DNA from: Marinoscillum sp. MHG1-6
GTDB taxonomy: Bacteria; Bacteroidota; Bacteroidia; Cytophagales; Cyclobacteriaceae
Reading direction: 5' to 3'
Length of the DNA: 64,000 nt
NCBI RefSeq assembly: GCF_024714475.1
Contig: NZ_JAMZMI010000002.1
Coordinates: 248,001-312,000, forward strand
A program made the position numbers and the translations under genes. The notes beneath the pieces are model-generated. The model was not told the DNA's origin, made no database searches, and worked only from the letters and a program-made list of their open reading frames with translations. Shown here piece after piece: positions 15,989 to 24,409 of this stretch; within the stretch, counting starts at the first letter, position 1; each line of letters begins with the position of its first letter.

Positions 15989-18900
15989 GTGGTAATCACA
16001 GGCTTAATCGTGTTTTTGTCTCAGTATGGAACGAGATTGGTTGAAATGCTTATCAAGGAGCAAATCGCCCAAAAAAGCAAGAATGGATACCTTGTAGATT
16101 TCAATGAACTCAATCTTCAACTGCTGGCTAAGCATATTCACATTAGTGAGTTGCATATCCACCGAGATTCTACGACTTTATTAGATACAACTACAAATTA
16201 TGACATTCATATTCCGAGAATCGAAATTGGTTTCGGATCTGTTTGGAACCTTTACTTTGATCGTGACCTGAAAATAACCGGTATTAAAATCTACGACCCC
16301 AAAATTGGGATAAATAAAACCAATTCAAAAGGTCAGAGATCTACCCTTTCAATTGAGACAGGATCTTTATATGAAGGCATTTCTGATTATCTAAGGTCGT
16401 TCAGCATACAAGATTTCGAAATTGACAATGCTACCATTCGTTATCAAAAGCCAAGTAATGACTTTAGTGTTCAGGTAGATCAAATTGACTTCCTGATCAA
16501 AAACTTCCAGCTTGATAGTGCTTCGTCTGTAAGCGACAGCTCTAAGTTCCTATATACAGATAAGATTGAGTTGATCATTACCGATCAAACCTTCAACCTG
16601 GGGGACAGTATTCATAATATATCATTTGATGAATTTCATATCTCTACAGGAACAGGTGACGTCCTTTTCAAGAACTTAAGCCTTAATCCGAAAAAAGGGA
16701 TAGACATTAAAGAATTAGATACCTACTATGATATAGACATTCCGGAATTCAACTTTAGAGGACTGGACTTTGGAAGTGCTTATTCAAATAATGCGCTCCT
16801 ACTGGATTCTGTTAGAGTACTTAGTCCGACAGTTAAAGTCTTTAAGTCGGGTAAAGAAGCAAAACTCGAGGATAAGGAAGAGCTCAATCTCATGAAACTA
16901 TCCACAGTACTTTTTTCTGACATTAAAGTTCAGCGTCTTTATGTGGATAAAGCAACCCTATTTCTGGACCTTCCCGACAAGCAACATCTTGCCAGCTATC
17001 GTGGAAAGGAGATCAACCTGCGTCTAGATAATCTACATATCGACTCTACCCACTCCTCCCTCTCTGACCTCGCCAATATTTATAAATACATGTATCTGGA
17101 TGGGAATGAACTCTTCGCTCACATAATCGACAGCTCGCATACGGTTAAGATCAATCATTTCGAGTATTCAAATAAAACGTCCAGTGCAAACCTTGCCGGA
17201 TTGGCTGTTACCCCGGTTGGCAGATCCTCCGATATTGAAATCAACTTTCAAATAGATAGTTTGAGAGTGCTGGAAATGGCAACCATGGATGAGCTGATCA
17301 ATGGTAACATTATGGCCAAAACACTGGAGATCGTGAAACCAATTACCAATATTGATATCAGAAACAAATCAATGGGAACCGGTAAGGGGTTGGGTTTTTT
17401 AAGAAACATCAACATAGAAGAACTCAGATATATTGATGGAAATATTCGTTTGCATGATGGTATAACCTCACTTTTAGTTAATCACGCCTCAGCCAGTCTT
17501 TCCAAAATTGACTACCAGACTGCTGACTCCATAGGTTTCTACTTCAGCAACCTTACCGAAAACGCACACATCACCCTCAAGGACCTTAACCTTTCTTCTG
17601 ATAAAATTGATCTGGACCTGCACAGACTAGACCTAATTGACTGGAAAACACTACATGCTGCCAATATTTCTATGCAATCCAAAGAAATGGATGAGCCATT
17701 TACATTTGGAAAGGTAAGTGTCACCGAATTTGATCTTGATCACTTCTTGCGAAATGAACTTCTGGCATTCGATACATTGATCATTGACCAGCCAAATATT
17801 GCCATACATCCTCACGAAAAATCAGAATCCGATAGAAAAAAATTAGTTCACTGGGCTCATCACACGGAATTTAGGGAGGTGAAATTCACTAATGGCATGC
17901 TCACCCACCATTCTCCTGATGGAAAGGTATTGGCCCATATGTACAACTTCGACGCTGAACTGTCCCACTTTCATTACGATTCCATTCAGGATGAATATTT
18001 CACTACCATAGGATACCGAAGTGATTCACTGTACATGTTTTTACCGAAAATCAACCACCAACTGACCGGGTACGAACTATCCATTTCTATCAAAGACAGC
18101 ACACTGGATATCAAGCAACTGGAATTGATCTCCCTTTCAGACACCTCCTCCAACCAAATCAATGTCAGCAGTCATGAATTTAAGCTTAGGCAGATCAATT
18201 TTCATCATTTGATCAATGAAAAACAGCTCCATTTCTACACGGGGTACGTACTTACCCCAAAAGCGAATATCAAGTTGTATCAGAAGGCAAAGAAGCCAAC
18301 AAACCTGGAGAAAGACCTCCTCAAGTTTGGATCACTAAATGTTTCCAATGGATCTATTCACTTCGAAAACCACATTAAGAATCGAAGCTTAATGACTGAT
18401 GTCAGGCATCTCAATCTGCTCATTGCCAATTTTGATCTGGGGAAAGATTCTACCATTTTTTCTGCGAAGAATTACCTGGCTGACGTTAGGGACCTTTCCA
18501 TTAGACATTATGGAAAGGAAGACTCGGTTAATATCAAATCTGCCCTTATCAACACGAAAGAAGGGGATATCAAAATCCAAAACATTTCCCTCAATCCAAC
18601 CAGCCATTCGTCCCTTGATATTCCGGAAATCAGAATTTCAGGCTTAGATCCGGAGATACTCGCACACGAGAAACGCCTGGTAATGGATTCCTTAATCATT
18701 AGGAATCCGTCAGCAGATTTGGACTTGAGAAAGCAACCTGACCAACAAGACGAAAATACTAACCCTGGCATCCCTTCGATCACCTCAAAGTATTTCTTAC
18801 TGGATCACGGACGTTTTTCTGTGACCAAACAAGGGCTTAATCACGCACAACCACTGTCCATTGGAGACATTGTATTTGCAGTCGATGATCTCTCGATCGA

Positions 18901-20056
18901 TTCTACCACTACCATGAGCAGCCTACCGGAACTACTCCCAAGTAGTTCTTTATCTACCAGCCAGATCGCGATTACTACCCCTGACAGCCTTTACGAGTTC
19001 AGGGTAGCAGGTATTGACTACGATGGTGAAACAAATGAATTTATCATACACAATATCCTACTCGACCCGCTTTATAGTCGTTCTCAGTTCCAACGCCATA
19101 TTACCTATCAAAAGGATTGGTTGGACTTACACATCGATGAAATTCGGCTCAAGAATATGGATCAGAGGAAAATGATTGAAGAGGATTATCTCGAGCTTGA
19201 GGAAATTGAAATCGTTAATTTAAACCTGGATACTCACAGGGATAAACGCCTTCCTATTGAGCCAGATGTTCAGCGTCCATTACCTCAGGAAATGCTCATG
19301 AACATTGACCAACCCTTTTTCATCAATAAAGTCAGGATCAAAAACGGATTTGTATCGCACTCTGAATTTTCCGAGAGCGGTACACGGCCCGGAAATATTT
19401 TCTTTAGGGACATTGATGCCGAATTAAAGAATATTTCGAATGACCGTAACCGTTTGGCCTTGAATAGCATCATGACGTTTAATTCTCGAGGGGTAATGAT
19501 GAATACGGGAAATTTTGATGTTACCGTCGACTTCGACCTACTTGATGCAGGGCAGTTCTTTTTCTTTCAGGGCACTCTAAACGATATGGACCTCACGGAG
19601 TTGAACAGGTTACTTGAGCATACAGCTTTCGTTCGAATAAGGGATGGATACAATAAGCATGTCACTTTCAACTTTGAAGCCAATGAGGATTATGCGATTG
19701 GCGATATGAAGTTCTACTATGACGATCTCAAGATACGGGTACTCAATCCTGATGATGAGGGTAACAAAGGACATGGCGCATCCATCAAATCCTTCTTTGC
19801 CAACACTTTCGTCGTCAGTAAGAAAAACCCTCACCTCCTATTTGTACGTGAAGGTGATATTTTCCATCATCGAGACGGAAGCAAAGCTATTTTCAATTAT
19901 TGGGCTAAAGCGCTACTCAGTGGTGTGGTTAGCAGCATTGGTGCTAAGAACAACAAAAAGGAGATCAAAAAGCTTAATGATGACTTCAAGGCCGAACTCG
20001 ACCGAAAACGTAGTGAAACAATCATTAAAGCTAATCGCAGACCAATACCTGAATAA
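15989..20056 (+). CDS. Very large AsmA/TamB-like envelope protein
   Basis: 1355 residues with one N-terminal transmembrane segment and a long beta-rich body containing many repeats of short strands and Asp-rich turns (for example INNATIRYQKP, ITNIDIRNKSM, IFFRDIDAELKNIS). The C-terminal region (VDFDLLDAGQFFFFQGTLNDMDLTELNRLLEH) is typical of AsmA-like proteins of Bacteroidota, which are thought to bridge the periplasm and move lipids or help outer-membrane assembly. The GTG start at 15989 cuts the membrane helix in half. The frame is open upstream to 15851 and encodes a basic stretch (KTRKKSYTW) and the rest of the helix, but it contains no ATG, GTG or TTG. The true start may therefore be a rare codon (ATT or CTG) near 15884-15902. 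Confidence 0.8.
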   Translation: MVITGLIVFLSQYGTRLVEMLIKEQIAQKSKNGYLVDFNELNLQLLAKHIHISELHIHRDSTTLLDTTTNYDIHIPRIEIGFGSVWNLYFDRDLKITGIKIYDPKIGINKTNSKGQRSTLSIETGSLYEGISDYLRSFSIQDFEIDNATIRYQKPSNDFSVQVDQIDFLIKNFQLDSASSVSDSSKFLYTDKIELIITDQTFNLGDSIHNISFDEFHISTGTGDVLFKNLSLNPKKGIDIKELDTYYDIDIPEFNFRGLDFGSAYSNNALLLDSVRVLSPTVKVFKSGKEAKLEDKEELNLMKLSTVLFSDIKVQRLYVDKATLFLDLPDKQHLASYRGKEINLRLDNLHIDSTHSSLSDLANIYKYMYLDGNELFAHIIDSSHTVKINHFEYSNKTSSANLAGLAVTPVGRSSDIEINFQIDSLRVLEMATMDELINGNIMAKTLEIVKPITNIDIRNKSMGTGKGLGFLRNINIEELRYIDGNIRLHDGITSLLVNHASASLSKIDYQTADSIGFYFSNLTENAHITLKDLNLSSDKIDLDLHRLDLIDWKTLHAANISMQSKEMDEPFTFGKVSVTEFDLDHFLRNELLAFDTLIIDQPNIAIHPHEKSESDRKKLVHWAHHTEFREVKFTNGMLTHHSPDGKVLAHMYNFDAELSHFHYDSIQDEYFTTIGYRSDSLYMFLPKINHQLTGYELSISIKDSTLDIKQLELISLSDTSSNQINVSSHEFKLRQINFHHLINEKQLHFYTGYVLTPKANIKLYQKAKKPTNLEKDLLKFGSLNVSNGSIHFENHIKNRSLMTDVRHLNLLIANFDLGKDSTIFSAKNYLADVRDLSIRHYGKEDSVNIKSALINTKEGDIKIQNISLNPTSHSSLDIPEIRISGLDPEILAHEKRLVMDSLIIRNPSADLDLRKQPDQQDENTNPGIPSITSKYFLLDHGRFSVTKQGLNHAQPLSIGDIVFAVDDLSIDSTTTMSSLPELLPSSSLSTSQIAITTPDSLYEFRVAGIDYDGETNEFIIHNILLDPLYSRSQFQRHITYQKDWLDLHIDEIRLKNMDQRKMIEEDYLELEEIEIVNLNLDTHRDKRLPIEPDVQRPLPQEMLMNIDQPFFINKVRIKNGFVSHSEFSESGTRPGNIFFRDIDAELKNISNDRNRLALNSIMTFNSRGVMMNTGNFDVTVDFDLLDAGQFFFFQGTLNDMDLTELNRLLEHTAFVRIRDGYNKHVTFNFEANEDYAIGDMKFYYDDLKIRVLNPDDEGNKGHGASIKSFFANTFVVSKKNPHLLFVREGDIFHHRDGSKAIFNYWAKALLSGVVSSIGAKNNKKEIKKLNDDFKAELDRKRSETIIKANRRPIPE

Positions 20057-20632
20057 TCAGTCGGCAATTTCAATCACCCATTGTATATCTACCTCAGACT
20101 CACCATCCTGTATGTTGCTTACCGCCGATTTCAATCCTGGCTGATGCTTTAGGACAACTCTAAAAATGCCACTATTAGCAGCCCCGGTCGTCCATTCCGT
20201 ATTTAATCCCAGGGGTAATCCACCATCATCGGCATCAAGGTAATTGATAGGATGAGATCGGTCATCAATATTTCCATCGCCTCCGGGACTTGTGAAAAAA
20301 TCGGTTGTGAACCCAAAAAACAAAAGATGTTCATCCGCCTCAGCTTTGATCTCTTCAGTAATGATTTCCTGATTTACACTGTTCTCCAGTTCAATTGTAA
20401 GCGAATAGTCAGTATTTGAAATTAATCGAATCGTATCAACCACCTCCAGATTTCCAAAACCCACACCATCGGGATCAATCGCACTTGCAGTTACTGTTTG
20501 TGAGTCACTTTTGAACGTTAGAATGACATCAGTTATGATCTCTTCCTCATTCTCAATAATCGGTTCATCATTATCTGAGCAAGAGTAAAATAAAATGCAG
20601 GTAAGGGCGACAATGGGCCAGAATTTAGACAT
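20057..20632 (-). CDS. Lipoprotein of a probable zinc-uptake module
   Basis: 191 residues with a lipoprotein signal (LFYSCSDND, Cys at about 18), so it is probably anchored in the outer membrane or inner-membrane periplasmic face. The mature part is Asp/Glu-rich and beta-patterned (DVILTFKSDSQTVTASAIDPDGVG, LLFFGFTTDFF, GIFRVVLKHQPG). Similar lipoproteins accompany ZnuD-like TonB receptors in Bacteroidota; the molecular role is unknown. Its promoter carries the same ATGCAA-N5-TTGCAT palindrome as the fur-family gene upstream, which ties it to the same metal regulon. It abuts the end of the AsmA-like gene without a gap (convergent). Confidence 0.8.
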   Translation of the reverse strand: MSKFWPIVALTCILFYSCSDNDEPIIENEEEIITDVILTFKSDSQTVTASAIDPDGVGFGNLEVVDTIRLISNTDYSLTIELENSVNQEIITEEIKAEADEHLLFFGFTTDFFTSPGGDGNIDDRSHPINYLDADDGGLPLGLNTEWTTGAANSGIFRVVLKHQPGLKSAVSNIQDGESEVDIQWVIEIAD

Positions 20633-20654
20633 CTATGAATCCTTTTTTTTGAAG

Positions 20655-20671
20655 ATGCAATATTATTGCAT
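20655..20671. promoter_or_regulatory. Zur/Fur-type box, copy 1
   Basis: ATGCAA-TATTA-TTGCAT, a perfect 6-5-6 palindrome 23-39 bases upstream of the lipoprotein start. The same 6-5-6 motif occurs upstream of the fur-family gene at 23561-23577, with identical arms. Confidence 0.75.
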
Positions 20672-20705
20672 TTATACTACATTCAAAATTGTGGAATGAT
20701 AAATA

Positions 20706-23111
20706 TTAAAGTTTCCATTTCAAGGATAGCGTAAGGTTCCTACCCATTTCATCAGCAAAATACCGCATGCGATCCGTGTAATTTCGATAAGAAATATCGA
20801 GTACATTCGCTACCACGAACGAAACATGAAGTTTGCCAAAAACCATTTTATACCCAAGGTCCATTAAAAAATAGCCTTTAGGGGGACTCATTAAATCAAA
20901 GGCACTATTATCGCTCGAAAACAGATTTTCACCATTAGCATCCGCCTCCAAAATCTGATCTACTGAAATCACTCGTGGAGCCAACCATTGATGAAAATAA
21001 TACCTCCCCTTCAGGGTTAACCTGGTCAAATCTCCAAAAGGCAAATCTGGTTCTATAAACAATGAATAGTTTATCTGAGCAGGTGGCGTACCCACAAAAT
21101 AGCTACCACCTTGCCCCATATTACGTGCGTAGACATAGCTTGCTGACGCCTGACTGGAAAGCAACTCATTATGGTCCAATTTTGCCTCAGCGTCAAATCC
21201 AGTGAAGAATGCATTGTCCTGATCATAAATAAAGTATGGAAACGCCCCTCTCACGGTTTGAGTGACCCCTGCGGACCTGGTGTAGATGTAGTTAGCTATG
21301 TAGTTAGTATAAACAGTAAATGAATATTGTAATCGTTCCCCGGTTACCTCTATGGAAGAAATCCATTTATACCCTGACTCTGGATTCACCCTTTTTTCTT
21401 GATTGGTTAACGCCTCTTCAGCAATCAATGGCTGACCCGTTTCATCAATAGAATAGGTCCAAAAACCGTAATCAAATGCGGACTGGTGCCTGCCAAAGCT
21501 GTACAGCTCTGCCATATTAGGCGGCCTCCATGAACTTCCCAGGTTCATTCTCCAAATTACACGCTGCGAAACCTGGTTTTTAAAACCAAAACTGGCAGTC
21601 AAATTATGATAAGATAGCTCCTGAGAATATCTCCTGGCCTGGAACACACCTCGTGCAGATGTATGGTGATAGTCATAACGCAATCCGGCCTCTATGGTCA
21701 TTCGGTCCCTTTCCCAACTTTCAATGGCAAACACGCCCAGTCGCTGATAATTGTAATTAGGAATAAACTGCGCAGTTCTCGTCCCCGGTATATTATCATT
21801 ATCCTGGTACTGCCATTGCAAGCCTGCCTGACCATTTAAGCGTCCTATTCGAGGGTGGACCCAATCCAGGTCCAAAGACTGCGATGCAAGCTGTAAATCG
21901 ATGTTAGGAGTCGGGCTGGATGTCCCTTTTCTCAAATCGTACTCCTGTCTATGATTAACCTGGTAAGCATACCTGGCATTCAATAAATGACCTCCCAATC
22001 GGTAGCCGCCCTCGGCCTGAAAAATCTGATGGTCCACCCACTGGTAGGGCTGACGAAGGCCGTATGAAAAAGATCTTGTTTCATGAGGTGGCTCGCTCGT
22101 TAGTGCCAATTGAAGATCTGTTAGATTACCGTTGACAGACCCCTTCAGGAGGCCCAGTTTCTGATTGAACCTGGAATATCGACATGTCAGGTCAAATTTC
22201 CCCTCATGCCAACGTAGAGCCCCTGAGTATCCAAATTCTTCTTTGCCAGTATTAGTCAGGTTGTAAGCCGGTGTATGTAGATCTCCTTGTTTGGTTGCCG
22301 ACCCCTGAAGATACATGGCCATGTGCCTTAATCCCTTTTGCAAAGCTATTTCTCCATGACCTGCCCCGCCATTACTACTCGCACTGGTCAATACATGACC
22401 TTCCCATGGAGCACTTAAGTCCAGTTGCGGAGGATTGATCAACAATACTCCTCCAAGTGCATCAGGTCCATATTTAACAGTGGCAGCTCCTTTTACTACT
22501 TCCAAATTATCCACCTGGGCCGGATCTATTTCAGGCGCATGCTCTACACCCCAATTCTGAAACTCATGGCGCACTCCATCATTGATGATCAAAATTCGAT
22601 TGCTATGTAACCCATGAATTACCGGCTTTACAATGTTTTGACCGGAAGATAAAGTTGTCACACCGGAAAGTTCCGATACCAATTGTCCCAGATTACCCGA
22701 CCTCTTAGCATCCAGTTCTTTTATATCCAAAGATGAACTACTGGTGGAGTTCATAAACGCTTCCTCCTTCCCTTCGATAACCACGCTCTCCAACAATACG
22801 CCCTCCTCTGCCAGGTAAATATTTGGAATCTCGTGATATGGGTCGTGATGATGGATGACAGCTTTATATCCCAGGTAAGAAAACTCAAGGTCAAGCTCCT
22901 CATTGCACCTGGTACTAAATTCAAAGAAACCCTCAGTATTGGTATTGGCCCCTCGATTTTCTCCTACCACCCGAACACTCGCCAGGGGCAATGGCTCCTT
23001 AGTCGTAATATCATATACATAACCACTCACCGCCTGGCGGCATGAGTCCTGAACCTGAGCTTCAACAACCCATGTCAGAAGAATTCCCAAAATGATAAAT
23101 AAACCTCTCAA
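20706..23111 (-). CDS. ZnuD-like TonB-dependent receptor
   Basis: An 801-residue outer-membrane receptor: signal peptide (about 1-18), carboxypeptidase-D-like domain (22-110), TonB plug (about 120-230) and a 22-strand barrel ending in LTLSLKWKL. The plug contains KPVIHGLHSNRILIINDG and NWGVEHAPEID. The latter WGxxHAPE motif is characteristic of the zinc receptor ZnuD branch and its neighbours. His-rich segments (HHHDPYHE) could help bind metal. It starts 13 bases after the fur-family gene and is almost surely cotranscribed with it, so transport of zinc or a related metal is the best inference; heme or cobalamin cannot be excluded. Confidence 0.88.
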   Translation of the reverse strand: MRGLFIILGILLTWVVEAQVQDSCRQAVSGYVYDITTKEPLPLASVRVVGENRGANTNTEGFFEFSTRCNEELDLEFSYLGYKAVIHHHDPYHEIPNIYLAEEGVLLESVVIEGKEEAFMNSTSSSSLDIKELDAKRSGNLGQLVSELSGVTTLSSGQNIVKPVIHGLHSNRILIINDGVRHEFQNWGVEHAPEIDPAQVDNLEVVKGAATVKYGPDALGGVLLINPPQLDLSAPWEGHVLTSASSNGGAGHGEIALQKGLRHMAMYLQGSATKQGDLHTPAYNLTNTGKEEFGYSGALRWHEGKFDLTCRYSRFNQKLGLLKGSVNGNLTDLQLALTSEPPHETRSFSYGLRQPYQWVDHQIFQAEGGYRLGGHLLNARYAYQVNHRQEYDLRKGTSSPTPNIDLQLASQSLDLDWVHPRIGRLNGQAGLQWQYQDNDNIPGTRTAQFIPNYNYQRLGVFAIESWERDRMTIEAGLRYDYHHTSARGVFQARRYSQELSYHNLTASFGFKNQVSQRVIWRMNLGSSWRPPNMAELYSFGRHQSAFDYGFWTYSIDETGQPLIAEEALTNQEKRVNPESGYKWISSIEVTGERLQYSFTVYTNYIANYIYTRSAGVTQTVRGAFPYFIYDQDNAFFTGFDAEAKLDHNELLSSQASASYVYARNMGQGGSYFVGTPPAQINYSLFIEPDLPFGDLTRLTLKGRYYFHQWLAPRVISVDQILEADANGENLFSSDNSAFDLMSPPKGYFLMDLGYKMVFGKLHVSFVVANVLDISYRNYTDRMRYFADEMGRNLTLSLKWKL

Positions 23112-23124
23112 GAATCTATCTGAA

Positions 23125-23541
23125 TTATGAATTGCAGCTTTTACAAATTCCGTTAATAATTAATTCAGTATTCCGGATCGTATACCCCGGAATTGAAACT
23201 GTGGGTACGTGGTGATCAGGTAGGCATTCGATTTGGCCACACCGGATGCATTTAAAGTGGACGTGATCATGAGTATGGTCCTTAGGGTTGCAGGTTTCAT
23301 GGCATAAGCCATAACGCGCAAATCCGCTGTCATCAGGAATACTATGTATGATTCCACTATCGGTGAATGAGTTAATCGTACGATAAAGGGTTACGCGATC
23401 GTACTGGCCAAACTGTGTCTCTAATGCTCGTGTGGAGATGGCATGTTCTGATTGAATGAAGAAATCCAGCACGTCTAAACGACAGTCTGTAATCCTTAAA
23501 TCATGCTGTTTCAGTATGCCTTTTAGCACATTTAATTCCAT
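23125..23541 (-). CDS. Fur-family metalloregulator, probably Zur
   Basis: A 138-residue repressor with the winged-helix DNA-binding half (about 1-80; DRVTLYRTINSFTDSGIIH) and a metal-binding half with HTHDHVHFKCIRCGQ and a final CKSC, giving the two CxxC motifs of the structural zinc site plus His ligands. Fur-family repressors bind operator DNA when loaded with metal and switch off uptake genes. The neighbouring ZnuD-like receptor suggests the Zur subtype. A perfect ATGCAA-N5-TTGCAT palindrome lies 20-36 bases upstream of the start, which points to autorepression of the fur-receptor operon. Confidence 0.9.
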   Translation of the reverse strand: MELNVLKGILKQHDLRITDCRLDVLDFFIQSEHAISTRALETQFGQYDRVTLYRTINSFTDSGIIHSIPDDSGFARYGLCHETCNPKDHTHDHVHFKCIRCGQIECLPDHHVPTVSIPGYTIRNTELIINGICKSCNS

Positions 23542-23560
23542 GATTACAAAGGTAGTACTT

Positions 23561-23577
23561 ATGCAACTTTATTGCAT
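23561..23577. promoter_or_regulatory. Zur/Fur-type box, copy 2
   Basis: ATGCAA-CTTTA-TTGCAT, 6-5-6 palindrome 20-36 bases upstream of the fur-family start; its arms are identical to those of the box at 20655-20671. Confidence 0.75.
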
Positions 23578-23611
23578 GAAATAATTTTTTAGAAAATCTC
23601 TAAAGGGGGTC

Positions 23612-23641
23612 TTTTATTAATTAGAAAAAATTCTACATTTG
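23612..23641 (+). promoter_or_regulatory. Promoter of tRNA-Pro(TGG)
   Basis: TTTT at 23612-23615 and TACATTTG at 23634-23641, 18 bases apart, match the Bacteroidota -33/-7 promoter (TTTG, TAnnTTTG). The -7 element ends 37 bases before the tRNA. Confidence 0.6.
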
Positions 23642-23677
23642 CACTCCGTTTCAGACAGATGTCTGGGGGAAATTGTT

Positions 23678-23752
23678 CGGGGCGTAGCACAGTCCGGTTA
23701 GTGTACCTGGTTTGGGACCAGGGGGTCGCAGGTTCGAATCCTGCCGCCCCGA
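23678..23752 (+). tRNA. tRNA-Pro (anticodon TGG)
   Basis: Acceptor stem CGGGGCG/CGCCCCG with discriminator A, D arm GCAC/GTGT, anticodon stem CCTGG/CCAGG with loop TTTGGGA (anticodon TGG), T arm GCAGG-TTCGAAT-CCTGC. CCA is not encoded. A hairpin terminator (AGCCTGAAGAC/GTCTTCGGGCT followed by T tracts, 23762-23796) follows directly. Confidence 0.95.
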
Positions 23753-23883
23753 CAAGAGAAAAGCCTGAAGACAAAGTCTTCGGGCTTTTTCTTTTTACAG
23801 CGATTCAAGCTTGATTGAGTGAGCGAGTAAAAAGAAAAAGTGCCATGTAAAGGCAGACTTTTCTCGGAATTTTCGAAAGAATG
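23737..23883. repeat. Direct repeat covering the tRNA-Pro 3' end and terminator, copy 1
   Basis: About 147 bases, from inside the T arm of tRNA-Pro(TGG) through its terminator and a further stretch, reappear at 23944-24089 with essentially one single-base length difference in a T run. The repeat contains a second hairpin-like stretch (TTTCTTTTTAC ... GTAAAAAGAAA) and no coding sequence. Confidence 0.9.
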
Positions 23884-23905
23884 GATCGAAAGAATATATT
23901 ATCTT

Positions 23906-23959
23906 CTTGTGACCGGGGTCGCAGCACTAGCCATGCGCGTTCAATCCTGCCGCCCCGAC
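23906..23959 (+). pseudogene. Decayed 3' fragment of a tRNA-Pro
   Basis: The sequence GACCGGGGTCGCAG at about 23911 and CAATCCTGCCGCCCCGA at 23943-23959 copy the anticodon 3' side, variable region and acceptor 3' strand of tRNA-Pro(TGG). The middle is disturbed and the 5' half is missing, so no cloverleaf can form. It lies immediately before repeat copy 2 and looks like the remnant of a tandem duplication or of an integration event at the tRNA 3' end. Confidence 0.65.
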
Positions 23960-24089
23960 AAGAGAAAAGCCTGAAGACAAAGTCTTCGGGCTTTTTCTTT
24001 TTACAGCGATTCAAGCTTGATTGAGTGAGCGAGTAAAAAGAAAAAGTGCCATGTAAAGGCAGACTTTTCTCGGAATTTTCGAAAGAATG
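23944..24089. repeat. Direct repeat, copy 2
   Basis: Near-identical to 23737-23883 at an offset of 206-207 bases, including a second copy of the tRNA terminator hairpin. The high identity suggests a recent duplication, although the tRNA piece in front of it has diverged. Confidence 0.9.
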
Positions 24090-24215
24090 AATCACTATAA
24101 AGTAATCCTACCGCCTTAACAATACTTCCCCTTTTAGGCACCTTCTTTTATCACCACTTATGCTAATTCAGATATGGATATCTCACCAGTTTTAGAGAGA
24201 TTTGTTTTGAGCTTA

Positions 24216-24290
24216 CGGGGTGTGGCTCAGTCCGGTTAGAGTACCCGCTTAGGGTGCGGGAGGTCGCTGGTTCGAATCCAGTCACCCCGA
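24216..24290 (+). tRNA. tRNA-Pro (anticodon AGG)
   Basis: Acceptor CGGGGTG/CACCCCG with discriminator A, D arm GCTC/GAGT, anticodon stem CCCGC/GCGGG with loop TTAGGGT, T arm GCTGG-TTCGAAT-CCAGT (the last pair G-T). The loop puts A at position 34, giving AGG (reading CCU). Bacteria usually have GGG here; A34 is normally confined to tRNA-Arg(ACG). The C1-G72 pair and A73 support proline identity. Confidence 0.88.
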
Positions 24291-24316
24291 CTTTTAAATC
24301 CCTAGATCATTCAAAG

Positions 24317-24347
24317 CCCTCTAAAATTAATTTTTAGAGGGTTTTTA
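24317..24347 (+). terminator. Terminator after tRNA-Pro(AGG)
   Basis: CCCTCTAAAA / TTTTAGAGGG, a perfect 10-bp stem with a 5-base loop and a T run. Confidence 0.88.
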
Positions 24348-24409
24348 GTTTCTACCAACCACCAAAACATTCAACTTTTACCATAACTATGGTGCATGAT
24401 TTAATGGCC

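Noticed and set aside
19719-20144. 141-codon plus-strand frame overlapping the end of the AsmA-like gene
   Set aside because: Out of frame with the AsmA-like protein and running into the lipoprotein gene; no independent coding features.
23589-23774. 61-codon minus-strand frame reading GAAGFEPATPWSQTRYTNRTVL
   Set aside because: It is the antisense translation of tRNA-Pro(TGG), a well-known spurious ORF type.
23805-24095. 96-codon minus-strand frame over the direct repeat
   Set aside because: It lies within the duplicated tRNA 3' flank and terminators and repeats its own sequence (IPRKVCLYMALF and related) only because the DNA is repeated.
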